Positions 36,796 through 46,016 are shown, counted from the first letter of the stretch. The stretch: DNA of 64,000 nucleotides from Lachnospiraceae bacterium (GCA_029054245.1 JAIDFQ010000041.1:1-64000); one strand, 5' to 3'. Notes: generated by a model not told the origin, from the letters alone. Numbers and translations are program-made.

Positions 36796-37695
36796 CTATG
36801 ACATCCGATTTTTTTCATAAATCAATCTTGCCTGCTCCGCTAAAGTCTCCTTCAAATAAACAGGCTCCAAAACTTCTACCTGCGGGCCAAAAGAAAGCAG
36901 AAATCCAGTCAGCCATGCATCCTCCGGCATCTTTGCGCAAACAATCAAGTCCCCGTTTTCCTGCCGCTTCACCTGCGCCTCCTCAAATTCATCATAGACA
37001 CGATATGCCATTTCTTTTGGAAAGAAAAGAGTAATCTGGTGATATTTTTCTTCTCTCCCCTCTTCCTTATCCGGGAAAACACGCCCCGAAAAAACCTGAT
37101 CCAAAACTTCTAAAGATAAGATACGGTTCAGTTTGAATATGCGGTAATCCTGCCTGTGGGTACAGAACGCTTTCAAATACCATGCCTTTGCTTTAAAGCA
37201 CAGTTTCAGTGGCTGTATGACTCTTTCGCTGATTGTTTCATATGTGTCCGCATAGCGAATCCTGACACTTTTATGATAAATGACTGCTGATTTCAGCAAT
37301 TCAAATTTCTCATTGTCATATTCCTTGTTTCCCCATCTGGAAAAATCCACCTCAAGCCAGTTCTCCGAATGAAAAGAAAAAACTGCAGAAAGCTTCTGCA
37401 GAATATCACTGCTGCCAGTATTTCTTGCCACATTTACGCTTTGCAGCGCGGCAAGAATCTCATCCTTTTCTTCCTTGGACAATACCGCTTTATCCAGAAC
37501 AAAATCCTGCATCAGATAAATCCCGCCGTTTCGCCCCGTCTCCGTATAAACGGGTATGCCGGCACTGCTTAATGCATCAATATCCCTGTAAATCGTCCTC
37601 ACCGATACCTCAAACTTTTCTGCCAGTTCCGGCGCCGTCGCCTGTCCCTTGGCAAGCAGATGGTACATAATTTTGAATAATCTGCTTTCCTGCAT
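36796..37695 (-). CDS. YafY/DeoR-like HTH and WYL-domain transcriptional regulator
   Basis: 299 residues. N-terminal winged helix (about 1-60, FEVSVRTIYRDIDALSSAGIPV). A WYL domain (about 135-205, KSVRIRYADTYETISERVIQPL and KAWYLKAFC) and a C-terminal WCX-like extension follow. WYL domains sense ligands or nucleic acid. It is transcribed towards the DfsB-like gene (about 90 bases before it), which is its likely target. Confidence 0.9.
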   Translation of the reverse strand: MQESRLFKIMYHLLAKGQATAPELAEKFEVSVRTIYRDIDALSSAGIPVYTETGRNGGIYLMQDFVLDKAVLSKEEKDEILAALQSVNVARNTGSSDILQKLSAVFSFHSENWLEVDFSRWGNKEYDNEKFELLKSAVIYHKSVRIRYADTYETISERVIQPLKLCFKAKAWYLKAFCTHRQDYRIFKLNRILSLEVLDQVFSGRVFPDKEEGREEKYHQITLFFPKEMAYRVYDEFEEAQVKRQENGDLIVCAKMPEDAWLTGFLLSFGPQVEVLEPVYLKETLAEQARLIYEKNRMS

Positions 37696-37729
37696 GAATC
37701 CTCTATCCTTCTGTACTGTCAGTTACATT

Positions 37730-38254
37730 TCATTTCTGCTTCCACTGTCCTAATATCTGCATAAATGCCCGTGCCTCTTCCACCTGGACAATGTTTACAG
37801 GATATGTTTTGTCGAGTTTTGTATTTTTCTCTTCTAATCTAAAATCCAATATAACATTCCCATTGCCATCCATGCATTTTATAAAATAAATCGGTCCGCC
37901 CGGCTTTCCTGTATCAATTTTATCTACCGAATCCTTTTCTATGACAATCGCCTGCGAGTGTCCTATCTCTTTATCTCCAAAAATCAGCGGAACCACATAC
38001 ATTTTATCTGCCGTAAGCGCAATGGCATAATACCAGCATCTGACACTCCTCGCATGATCATCCCTCTGATAGGCGTACACGGACACATATTCTCCAAACT
38101 CTTTATGCTCCTCCATGATCTTTTGAAGAATCTCCCCAATTTTCCGCTTTTCGGGGCTGTCTATTCCTTTTTTCTCGTCAAAATGTGATTTGATTAAAAT
38201 AATTAATACGCCAACTACAAATACACCAAAAAACATTAGCACCGGATGTTCCAT
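37730..38254 (-). CDS. single-span membrane protein of unknown function
   Basis: 174 residues; one N-terminal hydrophobic segment (about 5-23) and a soluble domain rich in beta strands (YYAIALTADKMYVVPLIFG). It does not match a family I know. It is in line with the next gene upstream (22 bases gap), and the two may form a unit, as both carry the same type of LxxDKxYVVP or LYYDNKIVLG strand pattern, which resembles a PH-like fold. Confidence 0.65.
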   Translation of the reverse strand: MEHPVLMFFGVFVVGVLIILIKSHFDEKKGIDSPEKRKIGEILQKIMEEHKEFGEYVSVYAYQRDDHARSVRCWYYAIALTADKMYVVPLIFGDKEIGHSQAIVIEKDSVDKIDTGKPGGPIYFIKCMDGNGNVILDFRLEEKNTKLDKTYPVNIVQVEEARAFMQILGQWKQK

Positions 38255-38276
38255 TTGTATCTGCTCCTTTCTGTAA

Positions 38277-38720
38277 TCACTGGTTTAAATAGCATTTTAT
38301 AAAGGTATCTTTTGCATCCTTCATATAGGTAACATCAATCACATTCGAGCTCAACATGAAATCCTTAAATGATTCCTTTTGCGCAGCAGCTGAATTACAA
38401 ATCTTTGTCCTTGCTCCGAAAAAATACATTTTTTGTCTGCTCCACTGAATTTCCACAGGGTTCTTAAATGTAATCTGCTTCTTACCAAGCACGATCTTGT
38501 TATCATAATAGAGTAATACATCCTTTAAATGAACCAGCGGAAATAATGCAAATACGAGCAATGCTATTAATATAACGGCAATTGCAATTTCTGCTTTTTT
38601 ATTAGCACTCTGATTAAAAACAGGTACCATTCCCGCTATGATAAACAATATGCTCCTTAATGCTATGTTTATAAATATCTTCTTCTTGTCCACTTTCATT
38701 TCAGCCAGTATCTTTTCCAT
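38277..38720 (-). CDS. two-span membrane protein of unknown function
   Basis: 147 residues. Two hydrophobic segments (about 17-35 and 46-65) precede a small soluble domain (VLLYYDNKIVLGKKQITFKN). This layout resembles bacterial PH-domain membrane proteins, but the match is by eye only. It is cotranscribed with the following single-span protein gene. Confidence 0.65.
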   Translation of the reverse strand: MEKILAEMKVDKKKIFINIALRSILFIIAGMVPVFNQSANKKAEIAIAVILIALLVFALFPLVHLKDVLLYYDNKIVLGKKQITFKNPVEIQWSRQKMYFFGARTKICNSAAAQKESFKDFMLSSNVIDVTYMKDAKDTFIKCYLNQ

Positions 38721-38855
38721 ATCTCCCTCCGTATATAGCTGTTAGCTTTTCTTCTCAACTTGTCTCGTAGCTATAATCCTAAGTATCGCTATTTATTATA
38801 TATTAAGTTGATAATTTGAACAAGGCATCATTGCCCACTTTGTTTTTGTCATTTT

Positions 38856-38897
38856 AAAAAGCTGACATATGAAAATTTCTCATACGTCAGCTTTTTT
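38856..38897 (-). terminator. intrinsic terminator after ribU
   Basis: AAAAAGCTGAC and GTCAGCTTTTT pair, extended by TATG/CATA, with T-runs on both strands. It starts 11 bases beyond the ribU stop codon. Confidence 0.85.
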
Positions 38898-38907
38898 ATC
38901 ATCTTTT

Positions 38908-39669
38908 TTATCCTTCTTCCACAACCTTTGCCTTTTTGCTGATCCTTCCTTCCTTTAAAACAGGACTCAGCTTTTTGTACACTAATACTGTCGCCACTGA
39001 TACACTGCATCCTTTCAGCAGATTCAAAGGCGCCACTGCAAAGAGCACCAGCGTGGTCACACTGGTAATGTTGGCATTGATGGTGGTCCCCATTCCAACA
39101 ATCACATCCAGAGGCATTCCATAAAGAGAGGCAAATGCCGGAAGCAGGTAGATTGCATTGAACATAGTTCCGAACACAGTCATGATCATGGTTCCCACAG
39201 CAGAAGCAGCAATTGCATTTCTTTTGGTCTTCTTAAACATATAAATGATAGACGCAGGCAATATGAAGCTGCATCCAATTACAAAGTTCGCCAGATCCCC
39301 CACAAAGGCAGTGCTGGTTCCCTTAAGGAAGAGCTTCAATAATATTTTGCAGAACTCGATCATGACACCAGCCACCGGACCAAAGGCAAACGCGCCGATC
39401 AGTGCCGGGAGTTCGCTGAAATCCAGCTTATAAAAAGGCGGTGCAAAGAAAACCGGAAAGTCAAAAATATGGAGCGCCATCGCCACTGCCGAAAATACGC
39501 CGATCATTGCCATCTTGCGGGTCGTAAGAATTCTTTCTGTGTCATTATTTTTCTTTTTTATCAGCTTCTCTGCCAGATATGCAATCCCAAACAGGGCGAT
39601 TGCAATTCCCACTGATACCAAAACAAATACAACATTGTCCTTTATACTCGTCCATAATCCATTATTCAT
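38908..39669 (-). CDS. ribU: riboflavin ECF transporter substrate-binding subunit
   Basis: 253 residues. Residues 50-235 are an ECF S component with six spans (FDFPVFFAPPFYKLDFSELPALIGAFAFGP is the hallmark, here given in parts: FDFPVF and LDFSELPALIGAFAFGP). An additional N-terminal span (10-30) precedes it. The FMN riboswitch in its leader (39899-40040) confirms riboflavin as the substrate. The ATPases and EcfT are encoded elsewhere, as in group II ECF systems. AGGAGG lies upstream of the ATG. Confidence 0.95.
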   Translation of the reverse strand: MNNGLWTSIKDNVVFVLVSVGIAIALFGIAYLAEKLIKKKNNDTERILTTRKMAMIGVFSAVAMALHIFDFPVFFAPPFYKLDFSELPALIGAFAFGPVAGVMIEFCKILLKLFLKGTSTAFVGDLANFVIGCSFILPASIIYMFKKTKRNAIAASAVGTMIMTVFGTMFNAIYLLPAFASLYGMPLDVIVGMGTTINANITSVTTLVLFAVAPLNLLKGCSVSVATVLVYKKLSPVLKEGRISKKAKVVEEG

Positions 39670-39807
39670 TTCATTTTCCTCCTAAAATCTTCCGCATTTG
39701 CGGTATGCATCTGCGGTATTTGGCTTTTGCCAGATTTTTAGAAAGGTTCTTCCTGCATCCTGCCGCCCAAACGCCGATATACTTCGCCCGCGAATTGGCT
39801 TCTCAGA

Positions 39808-39842
39808 CAAAAACCCCGGATACTTTAAAAAGCATCCGGGGC
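39808..39842 (-). terminator. terminator of the FMN riboswitch
   Basis: Read on the minus strand CCCCGGAT and ATCCGGGG pair around a short loop and are followed by TTTTT. It lies between the aptamer and the ribU start, so FMN binding most likely causes premature termination here. Confidence 0.85.
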
Positions 39843-39898
39843 ACAATCTTTCGCATTTTGCAAATGACCATTTCAGCTGTCAGCTAAAACAGTCTATT

Positions 39899-40040
39899 TC
39901 TTCTTTCATCCAGACTTTACTGTTGGTTTTGGACTTGCACCAAATCAGCCATTCGTTTCTGCCGCCTGCAGTACGGCTAAAACTCATGGGTCGCGGACTA
40001 TACCGCCAGTAGGGAATTTCACCCTGCCCCGAAGAACTTT
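39899..40040 (-). ncRNA. FMN riboswitch (RFN element)
   Basis: The conserved parts are all present on the minus strand: TTCTTCGGGGCAGGGTG at the 5' end, AATTCCCTACTGGCGGT, AGTCCGCGACCC, GATTTGGTGCAAGTCC and AACAGTAAAGTCTGGATG at the 3' end. A terminator hairpin and ribU follow. It senses FMN and turns ribU off. Confidence 0.97.
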
Positions 40041-40107
40041 TCTATATTTACCGAGGTTATTGTAATACGTTTTTATAAGAAAATCAAGAGATTTAAAAAA
40101 TTTTTGC

Positions 40108-40486
40108 ATCTTTGGAGTAACAGTTCAGCCCACAGAGGCGGTGCAGCAGGGGCGACATGACACCTACAGAAAAGAATCGCTGCCGCTGACGTCGCGCCCT
40201 ATCGTTTCAAAGCTCGTCTACAAATCGGATTTCACTAACAGAATTGGATATAGATGATTCCATACGGACGGGGACAGAGCCCGGCGGCATCCGTGCCGCA
40301 TGGCTCTTAATCCGGCATCCATGCCGGATTCCCCTGATATTCACCAATTCTGTAAGTAAAATTGCCGATTTTTCGCCAGAGCCTTGAAACGATAGGGCGC
40401 GACGTCAGCGGCAGCGATTCTTTTCTGTAGGTGTCATGTCGCCCCTGCTGCACCGCCTCTGTGGGCTGAACTGTTACTCTAAAGAT
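40108..40486. repeat. long inverted-repeat element 1 with branched centre (E1)
   Basis: Arms 40108-40215 and 40379-40486 are inverted copies of each other, 108 bases with only two differences. The 163-base centre holds an inner stem (AAATCGG with CCGATTT, ACAGAATTGG with CCAATTCTGT), then GGGGA/TCCCC (40270-40274, 40330-40334) closing a three-way junction with two hairpins: GAGCC...GGCTC at 40277-40306 and AATCCGGCAT/ATGCCGGATT at 40309-40330. The centre is shared with element 2 at 55793-56141, the arms are not. The right arm includes the stop codon of the permease gene ending at 40479. It may be a large structured RNA, a terminator or a mobile element; I do not recognise a family. The strand is undecided. 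Confidence 0.9.
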
Positions 40487-41363
40487 TACTATGTCTCCCA
40501 TCCCCCTTTTTCCGCATATAATTTCCGATACTGGTAATGCACAATAATGTCACCAGCAGAAACATACCCGGTAACACGATGATCCACCACGCGTTCGTCA
40601 ATAGCGCCTGTTCCGCCAAAGAAAGCATGGTTCCCCATGAAATCACTCCCACAGGCAGACCGATTCCCATAAAGCTTAGGGTGGCTTCCGCAATCATCGC
40701 ACTGCGGATATTCATAACGACCATAAACATAATGGAAGATATAAAATTAGGTGTCAAGTGCCTCCAGAGCACATGAAAGAAACTTCCGCCCATACATTTG
40801 GAAGCAATCACATACTCACTGCTGCGAAGCCTTCTCACCTCAGTCCGAACCACTTTTGCAATGGAGGTCCAGCTTGTAATGCCAATCACAAATGAAAGGC
40901 TTAACTGGTCTGCTTTACCTAAAACCGCCTGTATCAAGATGATGATAAGCAAATCAGGAACACTGAGCCAGATATCTGTAAGCCGCATCAGCAACATATC
41001 CGCCCACTTGGGCGCGCAGCCGCTGAATGACCCGAAAATAATTGCAATTGCTGTGGAAATCAGTGTTGCCGCCATCCCGATCAGCAAGGAAATTCTTCCC
41101 CCATACCAGATCATAGAAAAGATGTCCCTGCCCATGGCATCTGTTCCAAAGAAAAATTCCCTGCCGGGAGCAACACTGCAGTTTGCAAGATCCAGATACG
41201 CAGGATCCTTCGTAATAAACAAATTGCAGCAAAGGCATCCGGCTATTATGAAGATAAGGATTCCAATTGCCAAAACCGGCTTGCCCTGATACCATTTTTC
41301 TTTTTTGAAAGGCACTTCCTTCGGCATTTGCCTTATACCGACCATCTCAAACTGTGCGCTCAT
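40479..41363 (-). CDS. oligopeptide ABC transporter permease (DppC/OppC type)
   Basis: 294 residues. An N-terminal span (about 30-52), then five spans of the OppC class: FFFGTDAMGRDIFSMIWYGGRISL (given in parts: GTDAMGRDIFSMIWYG) is the family mark, and the EAA-type loop is around RSSEYVIASKCMGGS. It overlaps oppB by four bases. Its last four codons lie inside the right arm of long inverted-repeat element 1, so its mRNA ends in that structure. Confidence 0.93.
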   Translation of the reverse strand: MSAQFEMVGIRQMPKEVPFKKEKWYQGKPVLAIGILIFIIAGCLCCNLFITKDPAYLDLANCSVAPGREFFFGTDAMGRDIFSMIWYGGRISLLIGMAATLISTAIAIIFGSFSGCAPKWADMLLMRLTDIWLSVPDLLIIILIQAVLGKADQLSLSFVIGITSWTSIAKVVRTEVRRLRSSEYVIASKCMGGSFFHVLWRHLTPNFISSIMFMVVMNIRSAMIAEATLSFMGIGLPVGVISWGTMLSLAEQALLTNAWWIIVLPGMFLLVTLLCITSIGNYMRKKGDGRHSNL

Positions 41364-42367
41364 CCCCCTGTCACCTCCGTAATTGGGGCTGTATCAGGTT
41401 TCATCCTAGGATCGATTCTTTCATTGATGATCTGCGCCGCCATATTACCTAATATCACTATGATTCCTGAAAGAATGCTAAGCAGCATCAAAAGATTGTA
41501 ATCCTTATATCTCGCGCTTTCATAAGTAAGTGTGCCGATTCCCGGATAGGAAAAAACAGTTTCTACAATATAGGTTCCTCCCAGAATATGGGGAACCGAA
41601 ATTGCCATAATGCTTAAATAGGCAGGAATCACATTGCGCAGACAATGTCTGAACATCACGCTTTTCTTTTTCAGTCCCTTGGATTTTGCAAGCAGAACAT
41701 AATCCGCCCTTACTTCCTCCAGAATTTTGTTGCGAATCATATAAGCATAGTACCACAGATGCCCCAGAACCACCACAATCATGGGAAGAATCAAATGGCG
41801 GACGCGGCTGCCTATCTCATCTGCTTTGCCAATGGCATACGCACCGCTGCTGGGCAGCCATTTCAGATTGACCGCAAAAATCAAAATAAGCACCAGCGAC
41901 AGCCAAAATTCCGGTATGCAGCTTGTCACCGTACCCATTCCACAGATGATTTTATCCGGCAACCGGTCTTCATACCATGCGCACAAAATTCCTATAAGCA
42001 TTGCCAGACCAAAAATGAATAAAAATCCCACACCCCCTAAAATCAACGTGTTTCCAATCCGCATGCTGATAATCTCTGCCGCATCCATCTTATATTTATA
42101 TGAAATGCCAAACTCTCCCTGAATAGCGTTTTCTATCCAACGGATATATTGTACGATAATAGGATCATTTAACCCCAGCTTCTCTTCCGCCCATGCCCTC
42201 TCCTTTGGTCCCATCTTTTCAACCCGGTCTCCATAATAGGACACCAGCGGATCTCCCGGAGCCAGCCGTGAAATATAAAAGACTGTAATAGATAAAAGCA
42301 ATACACTGGCACTAAAAAACAATATTTTTTTGCCGGCATAAGCAAGCTGACCAAAAAAAGTCTTCAA
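41360..42367 (-). CDS. oligopeptide ABC transporter permease (DppB/OppB type)
   Basis: 335 residues from the TTG at 42367: GGAGG lies eight bases upstream, and TTGA overlaps the upstream stop codon by four bases, which is the usual coupling. The family has no ATG start here; the frame extends further but only into the coding region of the previous gene. Six spans, FGISYKYKMDAAEIISMRIGNTL and YSYPGIGTLTYES-like (here FSYPGIGTLTYES) segments are typical. Confidence 0.9.
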   Translation of the reverse strand: MKTFFGQLAYAGKKILFFSASVLLLSITVFYISRLAPGDPLVSYYGDRVEKMGPKERAWAEEKLGLNDPIIVQYIRWIENAIQGEFGISYKYKMDAAEIISMRIGNTLILGGVGFLFIFGLAMLIGILCAWYEDRLPDKIICGMGTVTSCIPEFWLSLVLILIFAVNLKWLPSSGAYAIGKADEIGSRVRHLILPMIVVVLGHLWYYAYMIRNKILEEVRADYVLLAKSKGLKKKSVMFRHCLRNVIPAYLSIMAISVPHILGGTYIVETVFSYPGIGTLTYESARYKDYNLLMLLSILSGIIVILGNMAAQIINERIDPRMKPDTAPITEVTGG

Positions 42368-43266
42368 CTCTCCTTCCTCCTTCCTAATACAAAATGCCCG
42401 GGCGCTGTCTGCATAAGTTCTCCGCCGCATAAAAGATCTTCCTCACGGAATGCCGCCATTGTTCTTGCCCTCTCTTTTTTCGGATCCGGGATGGGGATGG
42501 CTGATAAAAGCGCTTTGGTATAAGGATGCTGGGGATTTGCAAACAATTCTTCCGTCGGGGCGATTTCTACCAGCTTTCCCTGATACATCACACCCACGCG
42601 GTCACATAAAAATTCCACCATGGCAAGGTCATGGGCAATAAAAAGAAAGGAGAACCCATGCTCCTTCTGGAGATGCTTAAACAGATTCACAATCTGTGCC
42701 TGAATAGACACATCCAATGATGCAATCGGTTCATCTGCCACAAGCAGCTCCGGTTCCATCGCCAGCGCTCTTGCAATCTCCACTCGCTGCCTCTGACCGC
42801 CGGACAATTCGCTGGGATATTTATCCAGATATTCTGCATCCATTCCAACATAGTACATTTGAAATTCTGCTTCCGCCCTAAAAGAGCCTCTCTTAGGCGT
42901 CATATGCTGTATTTTCATCGGTTCTGCAATAATATCACAAACCTTCATACGTTGGTTCAGGCTCGAATCAGAATCCTGAAAAATCATCTGCCGGGTCGTA
43001 TGAAGCATTTTCTTATTCCTGCGAAATGTTTTTGCATCGCATACGTCAATTCCTTTGTAAAAAATTCTGCCCTCCTGCGTCTTATATACATTCATAATAC
43101 AGCGCGCAATCGTAGATTTTCCACAGCCAGATTCGCCTACCAGCCCAAAAATCTCTCCTTTATGTATGGTAAAGGAGACATCATCCACAGCCTTAATTGC
43201 AGTCCTCTTTGTAACCGGAAAGCTATGAGAAAGATGCTGTACACTTAATAAGATTTCATCGCTCAT
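42364..43266 (-). CDS. oligopeptide ABC transporter ATPase (DppF/OppF type)
   Basis: 300 residues from the ATG at 43266 (MSDEILLSVQHLSHSF), with GGAGAA upstream and an 11-base overlap with the previous gene. The open frame continues to 43596, but that part is antisense-like filler overlapping oppD. Walker A GESGCGKST, Q-loop IFQDSDSSLNQRM, signature LSGGQRQRVEIARAL, Walker B LLVADEPIASLD, and the C-terminal HPYTKALLSAIP of the Opp family are all present. Confidence 0.94.
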   Translation of the reverse strand: MSDEILLSVQHLSHSFPVTKRTAIKAVDDVSFTIHKGEIFGLVGESGCGKSTIARCIMNVYKTQEGRIFYKGIDVCDAKTFRRNKKMLHTTRQMIFQDSDSSLNQRMKVCDIIAEPMKIQHMTPKRGSFRAEAEFQMYYVGMDAEYLDKYPSELSGGQRQRVEIARALAMEPELLVADEPIASLDVSIQAQIVNLFKHLQKEHGFSFLFIAHDLAMVEFLCDRVGVMYQGKLVEIAPTEELFANPQHPYTKALLSAIPIPDPKKERARTMAAFREEDLLCGGELMQTAPGHFVLGRRKES

Positions 43267-44284
43267 TTTTTTCTCCATTCCAAAGCGTCTTATGCTGTGT
43301 CTGCAGCCCTTTGGCGCGCTGATCAAGAAGCCAGGTGGCAGCATAATGTGTGTCTGTGATACGGAACATGGGTGGTTCCTCCTCATAATCAATTGCCAGT
43401 GCATATTCATTGCGGCAGGCAAAAGCATCTCCTTTTGGCGGATGCAGCAGCGTAGGCGGCATCCCCGGTATGGTGTACAGAGTATCCCGGTCCTTAGAGA
43501 ATGCCGGGAGAGAACGCATGAGCCCCCATGTATAAGGATGCCTTGGATCATAAAAAATTTCTTCCGCCGTACCGATCTCCACAATTTTTCCCGCATACAT
43601 CACCGCAACGCGATCTGCCACCCTTGCCACCACCCCCAGATCATGGGTCACAAAAATTGTGGCAGTACCCAGCTTCTCCTGAATTTCCCGAAGCAGATCC
43701 AAAATCTGTGCCTGAATCGTCACATCCAATGCCGTTGTAGGCTCATCCGCAAACAAAATAGCTGGATTTCCAGCAAGCGCCATAGCCATGACGCTGCGCT
43801 GCCGCATGCCGCCGGAAAAGTGATGGGGATACAACTTCATGCGTTCTTTGGGTCTGTCTATTCCCACCAGATGCATCAATTCTATGGTTCTGTCATGCAC
43901 CGCCTTTTTTGAAATACCGGGCTGGCTCTGCTTCACTGCCTCCGCTATCTGCATTCCTATGGACATGGTGGGATTTAAAGCCGTCATGGGATTTTGAAAA
44001 ATCATGGAAAAAAGCTTTCCGCGTATCCTGCACATATCTCTTTCCCGGTATGCGATGATATCCGTTCCATTTACCAGAATCTCTCCTGATTTTATTTTGG
44101 CACAGGCGGGAAGCAGTTTCATGATTCCTTTGCACATCACACTTTTTCCGCATCCCGACTCACCTACAACGGCAAGCACTTCTCCTGCATCCAGAAAAAA
44201 GCTGACATCTCTTACAGCTTCCACTTCCCCCTGGGTTGTATAAAAACTAATTGAAAGATTCTTCACTTCTAGCAACTTTGACAT
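43256..44284 (-). CDS. oligopeptide ABC transporter ATPase (DppD/OppD type)
   Basis: 342 residues. Walker A GESGCGKSV (about 40-48), Q-loop IFQNPMTALNPTM, signature FSGGMRQRSVMAMAL, Walker B ILFADEPTTALD, switch His in FVTHD and a C-terminal oligo_HPY extension (HPYTWGLMRSLP, and CRNEYALAI close to the expected cysteine cluster). It pairs with OppF as a heterodimeric importer motor. Confidence 0.94.
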   Translation of the reverse strand: MSKLLEVKNLSISFYTTQGEVEAVRDVSFFLDAGEVLAVVGESGCGKSVMCKGIMKLLPACAKIKSGEILVNGTDIIAYRERDMCRIRGKLFSMIFQNPMTALNPTMSIGMQIAEAVKQSQPGISKKAVHDRTIELMHLVGIDRPKERMKLYPHHFSGGMRQRSVMAMALAGNPAILFADEPTTALDVTIQAQILDLLREIQEKLGTATIFVTHDLGVVARVADRVAVMYAGKIVEIGTAEEIFYDPRHPYTWGLMRSLPAFSKDRDTLYTIPGMPPTLLHPPKGDAFACRNEYALAIDYEEEPPMFRITDTHYAATWLLDQRAKGLQTQHKTLWNGEKNER

Positions 44285-44305
44285 TTTTTCTTATCCTCTG
44301 TTTGT

Positions 44306-45901
44306 TTACGGCTGTGTGCCCGGCTCTTCAATCTCCCACTCGGCAACATTCCAGAAAATTCCAACGCCATGATGTCCCATAACCGTATCCGGTGAAATAC
44401 CAGAAATTCCTGCATCCGCAACATAATTGGCATCCACATAGCAGATAAATGCAAAGGCTGGATCCTTTGCCAGTTCTTCCTGAAACTGATCATATGCCTT
44501 TCTGCGGACCGATGGATCATCGGACTGTCGTGCCATAATCAGGTATTGATCCACCAGCTCATTGGAATAGCCGCTGTAATTTGCACTTTTATCCGTACCG
44601 AATACCTTATAGGTGTGTGCATCGGCATCAAAGGGGCTTCCCCAGCCAATCAGATAAGCCATCTGCCCACCCCAGTCTACCTGTACAGGAATTTCTACGC
44701 TGCATTCAATCCCCACTTCACGAAGCTGCCCGGCAACTGCCTGGGCGATGTCAAGACGCACTTGGTCTCCTGCGCCGACACTGATAACAAAGCCGAGGGT
44801 TTTCCCATTTCTCTCATAAAAACCGTCCTCATTTCGCACACACCCGGCTGCTTCCAATAGTTCCTTCGCTTTTTCAGGTGCATAGTCGTAGTGCTCTACA
44901 GTTTCATTATGATAAATATTACGCTGCAGCGGACCATAAGCGGGGATTCCCTGTCCCAGCAGAACCGCATCAATGATTGCTTCACGGTCAATCGCATAAC
45001 AAATGGCTGGAATAATGTCTTTATTCTCCACCCAGTACGCATTCTGGAAGTTAAATAGAATACCGCGATAATCAGATGTCTTCATGTCATAACAAATATA
45101 TCCGTCTTTGCCTTGAAAGCGCTGTGCATCTTTGGGCGCAAGCAGTGCAAGATCCAGCTCCCCTGATTCCATCTGAAGCGCCTTGACGTTATCATCCGCA
45201 ACAATTTTGAAAATAATCTTGTCTATATTCGGAGCACCTTTAAAATAATTCTCATTCTTTACAAGGGTAATTGCCTGCCCCACATCCCAGCTTTCCAGCC
45301 TGTAAGGTCCTGTCCCTACGGGCGCGCGAAAGAAATCCGATTCCTGCATATCCTCCCCTGCCAAAAGATGTTCCGGCAAAACCGCCATGGTCATATAATC
45401 CAGAAAGGCAGCGTTGGGTGACGCTAACTGAAAGGATATGGTATAATCATCTATCACATTGATTTCCTCCACCTCCTCATAGTCCGGGCTGTTTTCAGAA
45501 CCATTTTCCGGATTCATAATCGCTTCGACCGTAAACTTAACATCCTTTGCCGTAAAGGTCTCCCCATCATGCCATTTCACCCCCTCTTCCAAATGGAATG
45601 TATACGTGCAGGTATCTTTGTCAAACTCCCAGCTTTTCGCAAGAGAGGGAATCACTTCATTGTCGCCATTATGCGCTGTAAGACCATTAAAAATAAGGAT
45701 GTTGATTTCCCCATGTTCATCCATGGCGGGATTGATTCTGGTATAATCGCCGCTGCCGTAGATAAGCACGGTCTCGTTATTATCCTCCTGCAAACCATCG
45801 TCCTGTGCCTTTACTCCGGCATCCCCAGGCGCTAAACTGCTGCATGCCGCCAGTAACAAAGATGTAATCAATGCAAATAATATAACACATATTTTCTTCA
45901 T
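44306..45901 (-). CDS. oligopeptide ABC transporter substrate-binding lipoprotein (family 5)
   Basis: 531 residues from MKKICVILFALITSLLLAAC (ATG at 45901, GGGAGG eight bases upstream). The lipobox LLAAC places the lipid-bound cysteine at about residue 20. Family-5 markers: SLAKSWEFDKDTCTYTFHLEEGVKWHDGETFTA (in parts: YTFHLEEGVKWHDGE) near residue 95 and VGTGPYRLESW near 205. It is first in the operon, the usual place, and would deliver peptides or nickel-type ligands; peptide is more likely given the ATPase type. Confidence 0.93.
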   Translation of the reverse strand: MKKICVILFALITSLLLAACSSLAPGDAGVKAQDDGLQEDNNETVLIYGSGDYTRINPAMDEHGEINILIFNGLTAHNGDNEVIPSLAKSWEFDKDTCTYTFHLEEGVKWHDGETFTAKDVKFTVEAIMNPENGSENSPDYEEVEEINVIDDYTISFQLASPNAAFLDYMTMAVLPEHLLAGEDMQESDFFRAPVGTGPYRLESWDVGQAITLVKNENYFKGAPNIDKIIFKIVADDNVKALQMESGELDLALLAPKDAQRFQGKDGYICYDMKTSDYRGILFNFQNAYWVENKDIIPAICYAIDREAIIDAVLLGQGIPAYGPLQRNIYHNETVEHYDYAPEKAKELLEAAGCVRNEDGFYERNGKTLGFVISVGAGDQVRLDIAQAVAGQLREVGIECSVEIPVQVDWGGQMAYLIGWGSPFDADAHTYKVFGTDKSANYSGYSNELVDQYLIMARQSDDPSVRRKAYDQFQEELAKDPAFAFICYVDANYVADAGISGISPDTVMGHHGVGIFWNVAEWEIEEPGTQP

Positions 45902-45997
45902 AAGACCATCCTCCCTAAATGCACAAAAAGACATACAATCCCTTCAAAGAGATGGTATGCCTTCCTGTACATACTTTTTATGTGTGTCGTTTTATTT

Positions 45998-46016
45998 CCA
46001 CAATCTTAAGTCGTGG
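45998..46016. promoter_or_regulatory. imperfect palindrome upstream of the oligopeptide operon
   Basis: CCACAATCTTAAGTCGTGG is a 19-base imperfect palindrome (CCAC...GTGG around CTTAAG). The 250 bases between the Opp operon (start 45901) and tex (end 46151) otherwise hold small hairpins, such as AAGGAC/GTCCTT near 46110, but no clear promoter. It may be a regulator site for the Opp operon. Confidence 0.35.

Noticed and set aside
39698-40012. 104-codon plus-strand frame
   Set aside because: It lies on the opposite strand of the FMN riboswitch and its terminator and is explained by them.
40108-40486. Element 1 as a plain intrinsic terminator
   Set aside because: Far too long, has a conserved multibranched centre, and the same centre occurs with other arms at 55793-56141. 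Ending transcription may be only one of its effects.
42450-43596. N-terminal extension of the OppF-type ATPase to 410 residues
   Set aside because: The additional 110 residues lie antiparallel in frame shadow over the OppD gene, are rich in Cys/His/Arg and match no family; the ATG at 43266 has a ribosome binding site.
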